Below, piece after piece: positions 1-6,037 of a stretch of 7,161 nucleotides of DNA (the first letter of the stretch is position 1; each line of letters opens with the position of its first letter). The notes beneath the pieces were generated by a model. It searched no databases. It saw nothing but the letters and a program-made list of their open reading frames with translations, and was not told the DNA's origin. The stretch covers positions 1 to 7,161 of the forward strand of contig JANYHQ010000347.1 of assembly GCA_025358985.1 (NCBI GenBank), read 5' to 3'. Position numbers and translations under genes: made by a program. This DNA comes from Acidimicrobiales bacterium. Its GTDB lineage: Bacteria > Actinomycetota > Acidimicrobiia > Acidimicrobiales > JANYDT01.

Positions 1-1154
1 ATGTCACCGGTCCGCAGCCATCCATCAGCGGTGAGAGCGCGTTGTGTGGCTTCGAGATCGTGCCAATAGCCGGTGAACACATTGGGACCGCGAACCCATA
101 TTTCACCCGAATCGCCCTCCAGTACGTCTTGGCCGTCATCGTCCACCACGCGCACCTCGACCCCCGGTAAGGGTGCTCCGACGGTACCGAAACGCGGTGA
201 CGGAAACGACGCGCCGGTAACTGCCGGCGACGCCTCGGTGAGTCCGTATCCCTCACTGATGCCCACTCCGTAGCGGTCTCGGAACTGCACCGCCAAGGCA
301 GGATCCAACCGTGACGCACCACTGGCCGCCAAGCGCACCGAGAGAAACGAATCAGGCGGTGCGCTCTCTTCGGTGAGCGCCACCCAGGCGCCGTACATAG
401 GAGGCACACCAGCCACCACGGTGACCTTGTGATCACGGATCGATTGCAGCGCCGAGGCCGGGTCAAATCTCTGAACCAACACGATGCGCGCCCCGGCGTA
501 CAGCGAGAGGTTGAGCGCGGCGTTGAGGCCATAGATGTGCGACAACGGAATCACACAGAAATTGACATCGTCTGCGCGCAGAGTACATTCGCCTGCCTGC
601 ATCTGTTTCAGGTTGGACAGCAAATTGCCGTGTGTGAGCTGAGCGGCACGCGGCGACCCGGCGGTGCCACTGGTGAACATCAGTAGGGCCAGGTCATCCG
701 GGGACCTGTCTACGATGGGAACGGGGTCGGCCACCAACAGGTCTTCGAACGAACGGATGTCGGGGAGCGCAACCCCTTCAGGTACAAACACCATCTCGAT
801 ACCGGCGGCGGCTCGGTCCACCCCTGCGAACGCGGCGCGAGCGGCCGGTCCCACTATGGCGCAGCGAGGTTGCACGGTGGTGAGTTCGCGCTGCAGTTCG
901 GCGGCAGGGCTCTGGGGATTCAGCGGTACCACCACGGCGCCCGCACCCAGCGCCGCGTAATGGGCTACCACGAAGAACCAGTTGGAAGCCAGTATCAGCG
1001 CCACCCGGTCACCGGGCTGCACTCCGGCCTCGACCAGCCCACCGCGCACCCCATCGACCTGCTGGCGCAACGATCCGTAAGTGGTGGTTTCGCCGGTACT
1101 GGTGAGGGCGCCCGCATCGCCGGGATGTAGGTCGAGGATGGTTGCCAGGTTCAT
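1..1154 (-). CDS. AMP-dependent synthetase/ligase (acyl-CoA synthetase-like), 3' end cut by window edge
   Basis: This is the N-terminal 384 codons of a class I adenylate-forming enzyme (ANL superfamily). Such enzymes activate a carboxylic acid as an acyl-AMP and usually pass it to coenzyme A. Reading from the ATG at 1154, the frame stays open to the window edge. Visible core motifs are the phosphate-binding loop TSGTAGSPR (residues 161-169), the adenine-binding SEGYGLTEAS (300-309) and WLRTGD with its ribose-binding Asp at 379-384, right at the edge. The C-terminal subdomain with the catalytic lysine lies outside the window. The P-loop is unusual: the common P-K-G is P-R-A here. The start overlaps the stop of the upstream small membrane protein gene as ATGA, so the two are probably translationally coupled and share the leftward proC transcript. 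Substrate cannot be told from the sequence. A fatty-acid or aryl-acid CoA ligase is likeliest; a luciferase-like or NRPS-type adenylating enzyme is less so. Confidence 0.88.
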   Translation of the reverse strand, partial: MNLATILDLHPGDAGALTSTGETTTYGSLRQQVDGVRGGLVEAGVQPGDRVALILASNWFFVVAHYAALGAGAVVVPLNPQSPAAELQRELTTVQPRCAIVGPAARAAFAGVDRAAAGIEMVFVPEGVALPDIRSFEDLLVADPVPIVDRSPDDLALLMFTSGTAGSPRAAQLTHGNLLSNLKQMQAGECTLRADDVNFCVIPLSHIYGLNAALNLSLYAGARIVLVQRFDPASALQSIRDHKVTVVAGVPPMYGAWVALTEESAPPDSFLSVRLAASGASRLDPALAVQFRDRYGVGISEGYGLTEASPAVTGASFPSPRFGTVGAPLPGVEVRVVDDDGQDVLEGDSGEIWVRGPNVFTGYWHDLEATQRALTADGWLRTGD

Positions 1155-1291
1155 GAGCCCGCCACCATCGTGCTGGTTGTGGTGATCGCCGGCCGGGCCT
1201 TGGGCCCTCCACCGAAACCGAGTTGGAACACCGCCGCCCCGATGATGGCAAGCAATAGCAAAACAATGGAAAGCGTGACTGCGGGGCGCAT
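1151..1291 (-). CDS. small single-pass membrane protein, 46 residues, unknown function
   Basis: A short reading frame fills the gap between the SAM hydroxide adenosyltransferase-family gene and the acyl-CoA synthetase. It starts at the ATG at 1291, four bases after the upstream stop, and ends in a TGA that overlaps the next gene's ATG by ATGA. The translation begins MRPAVTLSIVLLLLAIIGAA, a hydrophobic stretch (about residues 5-22) long enough to span the membrane once. A GFGGGPKARP linker and a Thr/Ser-rich tail ending VAGS follow. The charge pattern (Arg2 before the helix, Lys31 and Arg33 after) does not decide the topology. Exact packing on both sides and the non-random hydrophobic block support a real gene. 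No clear Shine-Dalgarno sequence precedes it. I do not recognise a family. It could be a membrane anchor or accessory for a neighbouring enzyme, or an uncleaved signal-anchor peptide; neither can be shown. Confidence 0.6.
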   Translation of the reverse strand: MRPAVTLSIVLLLLAIIGAAVFQLGFGGGPKARPAITTTSTMVAGS

Positions 1292-1295
1292 GACG

Positions 1296-2171
1296 TCAGT
1301 CTGCCCGACGGGGGCCCAGTTGTACCGGCGTCACCACGCCCATGCTTGGTGGCCCGCCGGGCCCATCAGTGGGTTCGGACAGATCAATGGCCATCCCCGC
1401 TGCCAACCCCAACTCCCGAGACGCCGATTGGCGATCCAAACACACCGACACCAACCCATAGGAGTCCACCACCAATCCAATTTCGCTGCCTCTGATGGAC
1501 CCGTACGTGTCGGCCCGTTTAGCGGTCCGCACCACCGAGCCCATGGTGAGCGTGACCGCCGCGCCGAAGTCCACGATGTCGTTGGGATCCACATTCAACT
1601 GGGCGTTGCCGAAGCGGTCCACCCACAACACTTCGCCATGCACCACCCCGTCCTCGACGCGGGTGAGGGGAACGATGCCGGGAAGTAGACCGGCAGGGTC
1701 CACCAGGTCACCAACTTCGGTGAGGTCCATACCGTTGGAGAGATGGGCGGCCACCGGAGCGAAGATGTCGCGTCCCGCGAACGTGGGGCCAGCGGCGCTG
1801 AGATGTAACGAGGTGTTGGTGAGAGACACCGCCCGGCGGGCTCCACCGAGAATGGCGGCGGCTGGGGCCATGAGGCCGTTGTCCGGACCCACCAAGATCA
1901 TTCCGTCGTCGCCCGCCTCCACTGCAATGGCCCGTCGAGCAGTACCCACACCGGGGTCAACGATGGCCAGCACCACCCCGTCAGGCAGGTACTGAATGGC
2001 CCTCACGAGGGTCAACGATCCGGCCCGTACGTCGTGGGGATGGATGTCATGGCTGATGTCGATAACGCCGGTGTCCGGAGCCAGTTGGCGGATGACGGCC
2101 TTCACCACGCCGACGAATTCATCAACTAGGCCGTAGTCGCTGAGGAAACTGATGGTGGATGGCATGGCCAT
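1296..2171 (-). CDS. SAM hydroxide adenosyltransferase family protein (DUF62, fluorinase-like fold)
   Basis: This 291-residue protein belongs to the family whose characterised archaeal and bacterial members split S-adenosylmethionine with water into adenosine and methionine; fluorinase and chlorinase are relatives. Family features seen are the N-terminal FLSDYG (residues 9-14), IVDPGVGT followed by Arg (Asp72 and Arg79, two of the described Asp-Arg-His triad), GPDNG (95-99), GRDIFAP (133-139) and DRFGNA (185-190) opening the C-terminal domain. No extra insertion like the halogenase loop is apparent, so SAM cleavage by water is the default guess over halogenation. The position before GRDIFAP, where I recall the triad His, is Ala132, so activity is uncertain. 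The gene lies 22 bp downstream of proC and 4 bp upstream of the small membrane gene, in an apparent leftward operon. ATG codons at 2171 and 2165 are both possible starts, and neither has a clear ribosome-binding site. Removal of excess SAM is the usual suggested role, not proven here. Confidence 0.88.
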   Translation of the reverse strand: MAMPSTISFLSDYGLVDEFVGVVKAVIRQLAPDTGVIDISHDIHPHDVRAGSLTLVRAIQYLPDGVVLAIVDPGVGTARRAIAVEAGDDGMILVGPDNGLMAPAAAILGGARRAVSLTNTSLHLSAAGPTFAGRDIFAPVAAHLSNGMDLTEVGDLVDPAGLLPGIVPLTRVEDGVVHGEVLWVDRFGNAQLNVDPNDIVDFGAAVTLTMGSVVRTAKRADTYGSIRGSEIGLVVDSYGLVSVCLDRQSASRELGLAAGMAIDLSEPTDGPGGPPSMGVVTPVQLGPRRAD

Positions 2172-2193
2172 GCGACGCTAGCGGAGGGTTCCA

Positions 2194-2997
2194 TCAATGA
2201 GGCTGTCCTAGTGCCCGAGCGCGAGCGGTGGCGGCCACCACCGCATCCATGAACGCCGCTCGCATGCCACGATCTTCCAATGCCCGCAGGCCAGCGGCGG
2301 TGGTGCCACCGGGCGAGGTGACATTGGCCCGCAACACCTCCGGCAGTTCGCCACCTTCACTCATGAGGCGGGCGGCGCCCAGAATGGTTTGGCGGGCCAG
2401 CAGCGACGCAGTGTCGCGAGGCAAACCCACCAGCACCCCGGCCTCGATGAGCGCTTCAGCCACCAGGAATACGTATGCCGGTCCCGAGCCCGACAGCCCC
2501 GTGACGGCGTCGAGGAGCGACTCCGTCACTGTGGCCACTACTCCGACGGAGGCCAGAATGTGCTCCGCCCAGGCCATGTCGTGCGCATTGGTCGTAGCCG
2601 CGCCAGCAAGACCGGAAGCACCGGCGCCGACCAGAGCGGGGGTGTTGGGCATGGAGCGCACCACGCTCACATCAGAGCCCAGCCAGGCCTGCAGGTTGGC
2701 AATGGTGACCCCGGCGGCAATGGACAGTACGCGCGGTACCACCGGTCCCACGGCTCGACAGGCCACTTCCACATGCTCGGGTTTCACGGCAATGATGGCG
2801 CCGCCCCCGTGGTCATCGGGGGCCAGCGCGTCGGCCACCGCCAGCCCCGCATACGCCGCCACGAGCTCGGCCCGACGGTCGGCCACGGGCTCCACTACGA
2901 GCACATCAATGGGATTGAGTCCGCCGCGCACCATGCCGCCCAACAGGGCTTCCCCCATGCGGCCGCCCCCCATGACGATCAGTTCGTATGTACTCAT
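2194..2997 (-). CDS. proC: pyrroline-5-carboxylate reductase
   Basis: ProC reduces 1-pyrroline-5-carboxylate to L-proline with NAD(P)H, the last step of cytosolic proline synthesis. The 267-residue product has the usual length. It shows the Rossmann dinucleotide loop MGGGRMGEALLGG (residues 9-21), AVKPE (70-74), MPNTPA (116-121), the family motif GLSGSGPAYVFLVAEAL (167-183) and TSPGGTT (227-233) near the dimer-forming C-terminal helices. The ATG at 2997 starts the protein three residues before the first beta strand. A longer open frame continues upstream but has no ProC homology, so it is not part of the gene. A GGAGG-like sequence (complement of 3011-3017) lies about 14 bases upstream of the ATG, slightly far for a ribosome-binding site. 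It appears to be the first gene of a leftward unit that continues into the SAM hydroxide adenosyltransferase-family gene 22 bp further on. The repeated TCGCGAC sites upstream are candidates for its control. Confidence 0.95.
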   Translation of the reverse strand: MSTYELIVMGGGRMGEALLGGMVRGGLNPIDVLVVEPVADRRAELVAAYAGLAVADALAPDDHGGGAIIAVKPEHVEVACRAVGPVVPRVLSIAAGVTIANLQAWLGSDVSVVRSMPNTPALVGAGASGLAGAATTNAHDMAWAEHILASVGVVATVTESLLDAVTGLSGSGPAYVFLVAEALIEAGVLVGLPRDTASLLARQTILGAARLMSEGGELPEVLRANVTSPGGTTAAGLRALEDRGMRAAFMDAVVAATARARALGQPH

Positions 2998-3034
2998 GAC
3001 ACTTGACGTTACCTCCCACCCCCGCCACCCGCCG

Positions 3035-3110
3035 GTCGCGACACTGGGTACGCCATCGCGACACTGCGGCGGCGCGCCAGGTTCGCGACCAGCGCGCCTG
3101 GTGTCGCGAC
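3035..3110. repeat. cluster of four TCGCGA sites upstream of proC (possible operator)
   Basis: TCGCGAC occurs at 3036, 3056 and 3083, and the palindrome GTCGCGAC at 3103-3110. The first two are part of an 11-bp direct repeat TCGCGACACTG (3036-3046 and 3056-3066), spaced exactly 20 bp, close to two helical turns. The reverse form GTGTCGCGA (3101-3109) makes an inverted pair with them. The array lies 38 to 113 bp upstream of the proC ATG, where a repressor or activator array would sit. The inner bases also carry a GCGCGCC duplication (3070-3076 and 3092-3098). A short palindrome in a GC-rich genome can recur by chance, so regulation is inferred from spacing and position only. Confidence 0.35.
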
Positions 3111-3140
3111 GACGGGAAAGTGGCCGACCGGGAAAGCAAA

Positions 3141-3207
3141 GAACCCGGGGCACACCAGCCGATTCGCACTTCCCCGAACGAATCGACCGGCAGACACCAC
3201 CGGGTTC
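3141..3207 (-). terminator. possible terminator: nested inverted repeats followed by T-rich run on the minus strand
   Basis: An outer stem GAACCCGG/CCGGGTTC (3141-3148 with 3200-3207) encloses an inner stem CGATTCG/CGAATCG (3160-3166 with 3179-3185, 12-base loop). On the minus strand the outer stem is followed by TTTGCTTT, as expected for intrinsic termination of leftward transcription arriving from the ybjN-domain gene about 65 bp upstream. The outer loop is large (51 bases) and the T-run is interrupted, so this is not a classical compact terminator. It could instead be a structured 5' leader of proC. Confidence 0.3.
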
Positions 3208-3272
3208 CTTGCGAAGACGAAGGTACTGGCACGAGTGACCAAACCGCAAGGGTCTCTTTACGCCAATACGTG

Positions 3273-3743
3273 TCAGGCAGGAGGGCCACTGCGAAAGCGT
3301 GACCCGAACCCGATACGCATGGCCGTGGGAAAGCATTCCTCGGAATGGGCATACGCCGCCCCTAAGATGCGGTCCAACTCGTCTTCGCTGAGGGCAGCCA
3401 ACGGCAACTGGCCCATGAGGTACACCGCGTCTTCGGCGCCGATGGCAAAACGCATGGAATACAGGCGCGGACTGGCCCGCAGCAGGTACTCGTAGCACTG
3501 CGCCACGTTCTCTTCCGGGGCTGGCATGAAGTACGTCTCGAAGTGCAGTGTGCGCTCTCGTAGGGTGAACCACACGGTGGTGACCATCTTCTCGTCACCC
3601 AGCATCCGCACGTACCAGCGGGCTAGATCGGCGCCCTCCACCGCACCGCGCTGTACGTCCGCCACCACCGAACTGGTTCGCTGTTCGCCATCAAGCCAAC
3701 CCTGAATGAGGCGCTCGGCGTGGTCACTTGGACTCACTGACAC
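3273..3743 (-). CDS. YbjN-domain protein
   Basis: This 156-residue cytosolic protein has the YbjN-type fold, an alpha/beta domain related to type III secretion chaperone-like sensory domains, and no assigned reaction. The central and C-terminal stretches, WYVRMLGDEKMVTTVWF (residues 43-59), ETYFMPAPEENV (69-80), EYLLRASPRLY (84-94), GQLPLAAL (110-117), ELDRILGAAYAH (121-132) and AMRIGFGSRF (141-150), match the actinobacterial group found next to mshA. The longest start is GTG at 3743. A second GTG at 3737 overlaps the mshA stop as GTGA, and either is plausible; both imply translational coupling to mshA. There is no signal peptide or membrane segment. Its conserved place beside mshA suggests a link to mycothiol metabolism or stress, but that is association only. 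It is the last gene of the leftward unit. Confidence 0.85.
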   Translation of the reverse strand: MSVSPSDHAERLIQGWLDGEQRTSSVVADVQRGAVEGADLARWYVRMLGDEKMVTTVWFTLRERTLHFETYFMPAPEENVAQCYEYLLRASPRLYSMRFAIGAEDAVYLMGQLPLAALSEDELDRILGAAYAHSEECFPTAMRIGFGSRFRSGPPA

Positions 3744-5020
3744 AGCACCAAGGCCCGCTCGGTGAGACCGACAAAGGCTTCACGCAATCGCGCAGCAGTG
3801 GCCGACCAGGCATACCGACGGGCCCTCATGGCAGCGGCGTCGCCCATGCGAGCGGCCAATACCGGGTCGCCAAACAGGGTCCGGAGATGATCGGCATAGC
3901 GTTGCGGGTTTCGCTCCGGCACCAACCACCCGGTGCTGCCGTGATCCACCAACGTCTGCAGTCCACCGACGGCGGCGGCGATGACCGGGGTGCCACACGC
4001 CGCCGCTTCCAGCGCCACCAGCCCGAACGATTCGCTGCGACTGGGCACCAGCACGGCGTCCGCCGCTCGGTAGAACGTCGACAGGAGATGGTGGGGTTGT
4101 GGGGGCACGAATCGAACTTGGCCGGTGAGCCCTCGGGCCCGTACCAACTCATGCAATCGCACCACTTCCAACTCACCGCCCCGACCGGATGGCCCACCCA
4201 CGATGAGCAGGGTGACATCGCTGCGCTGTAGGTCCGCCAGTATCTCCACCGCCAGATCCGCGCCCTTCAGCGGCTGAATACGCCCAGCAAACAACAGCAG
4301 CGGACCGGGACTGATATCACCTATAGCGGCACGCGCACCTTGGCGTGATCCCGGTGAGAAGAAGGCCCGATTGATTCCGAGGGGCACTTCCACCACTCGA
4401 TCGGGGTCTGCCCCGTACAGGTGGATGAGTTGGTCGCGTTCCACCGAGCACGACGCGAACACCAACTCACTGCATCCGATGATGTGTTGTTCGGCCACAG
4501 CCCGTTCCTCGGGCTCGGGGTCGTCGCCCGCCGTTTTGACCCGCGCCAGGGTGTGGAAGGTACTCACCAGCGGGATGTTGAGCCGGTGCTTCAACGTATG
4601 CCCGGCCTCACCGGAGAGCCAGTAGTTGGCGTGCAGTACGTCGGGACGGATGTCATATTGGACCAGGTGACGTTCCACCGCATCGGCGAACAGTGGGACG
4701 AGGGACCGCAGCAGCTCCTTCTCCACTGGAGCCACCGGACCTGCCACCACATGGTGCACCCGAAACCCGGGCTCCACGCAGATGGTGGGGGGCATCGCCG
4801 GGTCATCGGCCCGGACGTACACATCGCACTCCACACCTGCCCTGGCCAGCGACGATGTGAGTTCTCGAACGTAGACGTTCATACCTCCTACGTCCCCTGT
4901 GCCGGGCTGAGCCAGAGGCGACGTGTGCATACACAACACGGCGATGCGCATCGGTGCGCGCCCCTGACGCGGGGACGAACCTCGATGTGGAAGGGATATG
5001 AAAGCCGGAGAGGCGGTCAT
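3734..5020 (-). CDS. mshA: GT4 glycosyltransferase, probable D-inositol-3-phosphate glycosyltransferase (mycothiol synthesis)
   Basis: MshA joins N-acetylglucosamine from UDP-GlcNAc to inositol-3-phosphate, the first step of mycothiol synthesis. The protein has the two Rossmann domains of GT-B enzymes. The N-terminal acceptor domain opens with the MshA-like HTSPLAQPGTGDVGGMNVYV (residues 32-51) and has HANYWLSG (130-137). The donor domain has GRIQPLKG with Arg247 and Lys252, and the GT4 E-x7-E motif with Glu330 and Glu338 in SESFGLVALEA. The ATG at 5020 is 28 bp from the upstream gene and gives 428 residues. The ATG at 4951 starts directly at the first strand (MRIAVL) and gives 405 residues; the extra 23 residues are Ser/Pro/Arg-rich. 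The start is therefore unsettled. The adjoining ybjN-domain gene matches known mshA neighbourhoods and strengthens the assignment. A related GT4 using another acceptor cannot be excluded, and the other mycothiol genes are not in the window. Confidence 0.75.
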   Translation of the reverse strand: MTASPAFISLPHRGSSPRQGRAPMRIAVLCMHTSPLAQPGTGDVGGMNVYVRELTSSLARAGVECDVYVRADDPAMPPTICVEPGFRVHHVVAGPVAPVEKELLRSLVPLFADAVERHLVQYDIRPDVLHANYWLSGEAGHTLKHRLNIPLVSTFHTLARVKTAGDDPEPEERAVAEQHIIGCSELVFASCSVERDQLIHLYGADPDRVVEVPLGINRAFFSPGSRQGARAAIGDISPGPLLLFAGRIQPLKGADLAVEILADLQRSDVTLLIVGGPSGRGGELEVVRLHELVRARGLTGQVRFVPPQPHHLLSTFYRAADAVLVPSRSESFGLVALEAAACGTPVIAAAVGGLQTLVDHGSTGWLVPERNPQRYADHLRTLFGDPVLAARMGDAAAMRARRYAWSATAARLREAFVGLTERALVLCQ

Positions 5021-5048
5021 GCCTCGATTGGGAACGCCGGGACTGCGC

Positions 5049-5483
5049 TCATTCTTCCCGAATGGCGGCGGCCGCGACCTTTTGTTTGGAACGCGGCTTC
5101 ACCGGCACCTCACCAGGAGAAGGAGGGGGAAGGGGCGCCATGTTCTCGTGCTGGAAGGACCGCAGCACTTGAACCAGAGCCTTCTTCTGAGCTTCGCTGA
5201 TGGAGGTCTCCGCCCAGATGGCCATCTCCAGATCGGCCACATCCGGGCGCTCATCGAGAATGCCCGCCTGCACATAGAGGGTCTCGGCCGAGATGCGTAG
5301 CGCCTTGGCCAACTGCTGGAGGATCTCCGCCGACGGCTTGCGCAGGCCCCGTTCGATTTGCGACAGGTAGGGGTTGGAGATCTGAGACATGTCGCTGAGC
5401 TTGCGCAGCGACAGGCGCGCCACCCGACGCTGATCACGGATGAACTCGCCCAATTGGTGGGCCCGATCCTCCAGTTCTGTCAC
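5049..5483 (-). CDS. XRE-family helix-turn-helix transcriptional regulator
   Basis: This 144-residue protein has an N-terminal Cro/C1-type helix-turn-helix (about residues 11-70). The sequence LRKLSDMSQISNPYLSQIER (26-45) covers both DNA-binding helices, and GLRKPSAEILQQLAKALRI (46-64) completes the domain. Helical residues 82-115 probably mediate dimer formation. The tail is Pro-rich, then basic (PVKPRSKQK), and may touch DNA or be disordered. The pattern resembles short actinobacterial XRE regulators in mycobacteria and relatives; I cannot name its regulon. The start is a GTG at 5483 whose last bases overlap the rsiG-like stop as GTGA, so synthesis is probably coupled to that gene. mshA begins 28 bp downstream. 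Cotranscription makes autoregulation or control of mshA possible, but nothing shows it. No ligand-binding domain is present. Confidence 0.88.
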   Translation of the reverse strand: MTELEDRAHQLGEFIRDQRRVARLSLRKLSDMSQISNPYLSQIERGLRKPSAEILQQLAKALRISAETLYVQAGILDERPDVADLEMAIWAETSISEAQKKALVQVLRSFQHENMAPLPPPSPGEVPVKPRSKQKVAAAAIREE

Positions 5484-6016
5484 CGCAGAAGACCTTCGAC
5501 GGTGGCCTCGCCGCTGCGGTATCTACGCACCAGTTCGGCTTGCATCACGTCGAGTTTGTCGTGCAGCGTGCGCCGTTCCTTGGAGATCTCGCGCTCCAGG
5601 ACATGCATGCGATCGGCCATGGCGTGGAGTTCGGCGTCGTCGAGTTCAGGCGCATCGGCAATGTCGTGCTCACCCAATGCCAGGTCTGCGCGTTGTAACG
5701 CCCAGGAAGCCTGGTCCTCTCCGGGACCGACGTCAACGATGAAACGCCCCGAGCCAATCCGGGCTGAGCGATCCGCCAAGATCGACGGCAGCGCGCCCAC
5801 CAAAGCCTCCAAATCGGAATCGTCGCCCGTCGAACGACTATGCAACTCGGTCCCGATGATGTCGAGGCGGGCCTGAACGATGCGCCGCAGATATGACGCC
5901 GCGTCCTCCAGCATCTGACACTCGGCACGACGCGCCCGGATTTCCTCCATCGACCACTGCGGGAGACCATCGAGGTAATCGGTGCTGAGTACCCGATCAA
6001 GATGCCGATTTGCCAT
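5480..6016 (-). CDS. rsiG: RsiG/AmfC-like anti-sigma factor with two c-di-GMP signature motifs
   Basis: In Streptomyces, RsiG binds the FliA-like sigma factor WhiG when loaded with a cyclic di-GMP dimer, blocking sporulation genes; homologues are often labelled aerial mycelium formation protein. This 178-residue protein shows the known signature E-x3-S-x2-R-x3-Q-x3-D exactly in its first long helix (Glu37, Ser41, Arg44, Gln48, Asp52). The second helix repeats it (Glu141, Ser145, Arg148, His152, Asp156), with His replacing Gln. The two helical regions (about 20-60 and 125-167) flank a linker, as expected for the antiparallel coiled coil of two-motif RsiG. No signal peptide or membrane segment is seen. 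The ATG at 6016 lies 21 bp after the moaD-like stop and lacks an obvious ribosome-binding site. The stop overlaps the XRE gene start. The sigma partner is not in the window. That it is an anti-sigma factor here is inferred from the motif. Confidence 0.82.
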   Translation of the reverse strand: MANRHLDRVLSTDYLDGLPQWSMEEIRARRAECQMLEDAASYLRRIVQARLDIIGTELHSRSTGDDSDLEALVGALPSILADRSARIGSGRFIVDVGPGEDQASWALQRADLALGEHDIADAPELDDAELHAMADRMHVLEREISKERRTLHDKLDVMQAELVRRYRSGEATVEGLLR

Positions 6017-6037
6017 GGGATTGAGACTACCGGATGC

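Larger units (their letters stand above)
2998..3272. other. intergenic region between ybjN-domain gene and proC
   Basis: This 275-bp stretch is the only sizeable gap in the leftward gene run. From right to left it holds an inverted repeat CCTTGCG/CGCAAGG (3207-3213 with 3245-3251) just after the ybjN stop, a nested pair of inverted repeats followed on the minus strand by a T-rich run, and four TCGCGA sites nearer to proC. A weak minus-strand promoter-like pair TTGCGG and TACCTT with an 18-base spacer occurs at 3249-3220. Minus-strand frame 3242-3009 is open for 77 codons, but it resembles no family I know, ends in a glycine run and crosses all the repeats, so I do not call it a gene. The most economical reading is the terminator of the mshA unit followed by the promoter and operator of proC. 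Confidence 0.5.

Noticed and set aside
1296..2171. SAM halogenase (fluorinase or chlorinase) instead of a hydrolase-type enzyme
   Set aside because: No halogenase-like loop insertion is apparent, and the neighbours (proC and an acyl-CoA synthetase) do not suggest organohalogen synthesis.
3009..3242. 77-codon minus-strand frame in the gap upstream of proC
   Set aside because: It starts with ATG but has no recognisable motif, ends in a glycine run over the region preceding proC, and covers several inverted repeats; it is better explained as noncoding.
2998..3573. A 192-codon N-terminal extension of ProC
   Set aside because: The extension overlaps the ybjN-domain gene and the repeats, has no ProC homology, and the ATG at 2997 gives the standard ProC length.
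5049..5483. BldD-type c-di-GMP signature (RxD-x8-RxxD) in the XRE regulator
   Set aside because: R79-P80-D81 fits the first half, but eight residues later the sequence is W90-A91-E92-T93, so the second half is missing. Length and tail also differ from BldD.
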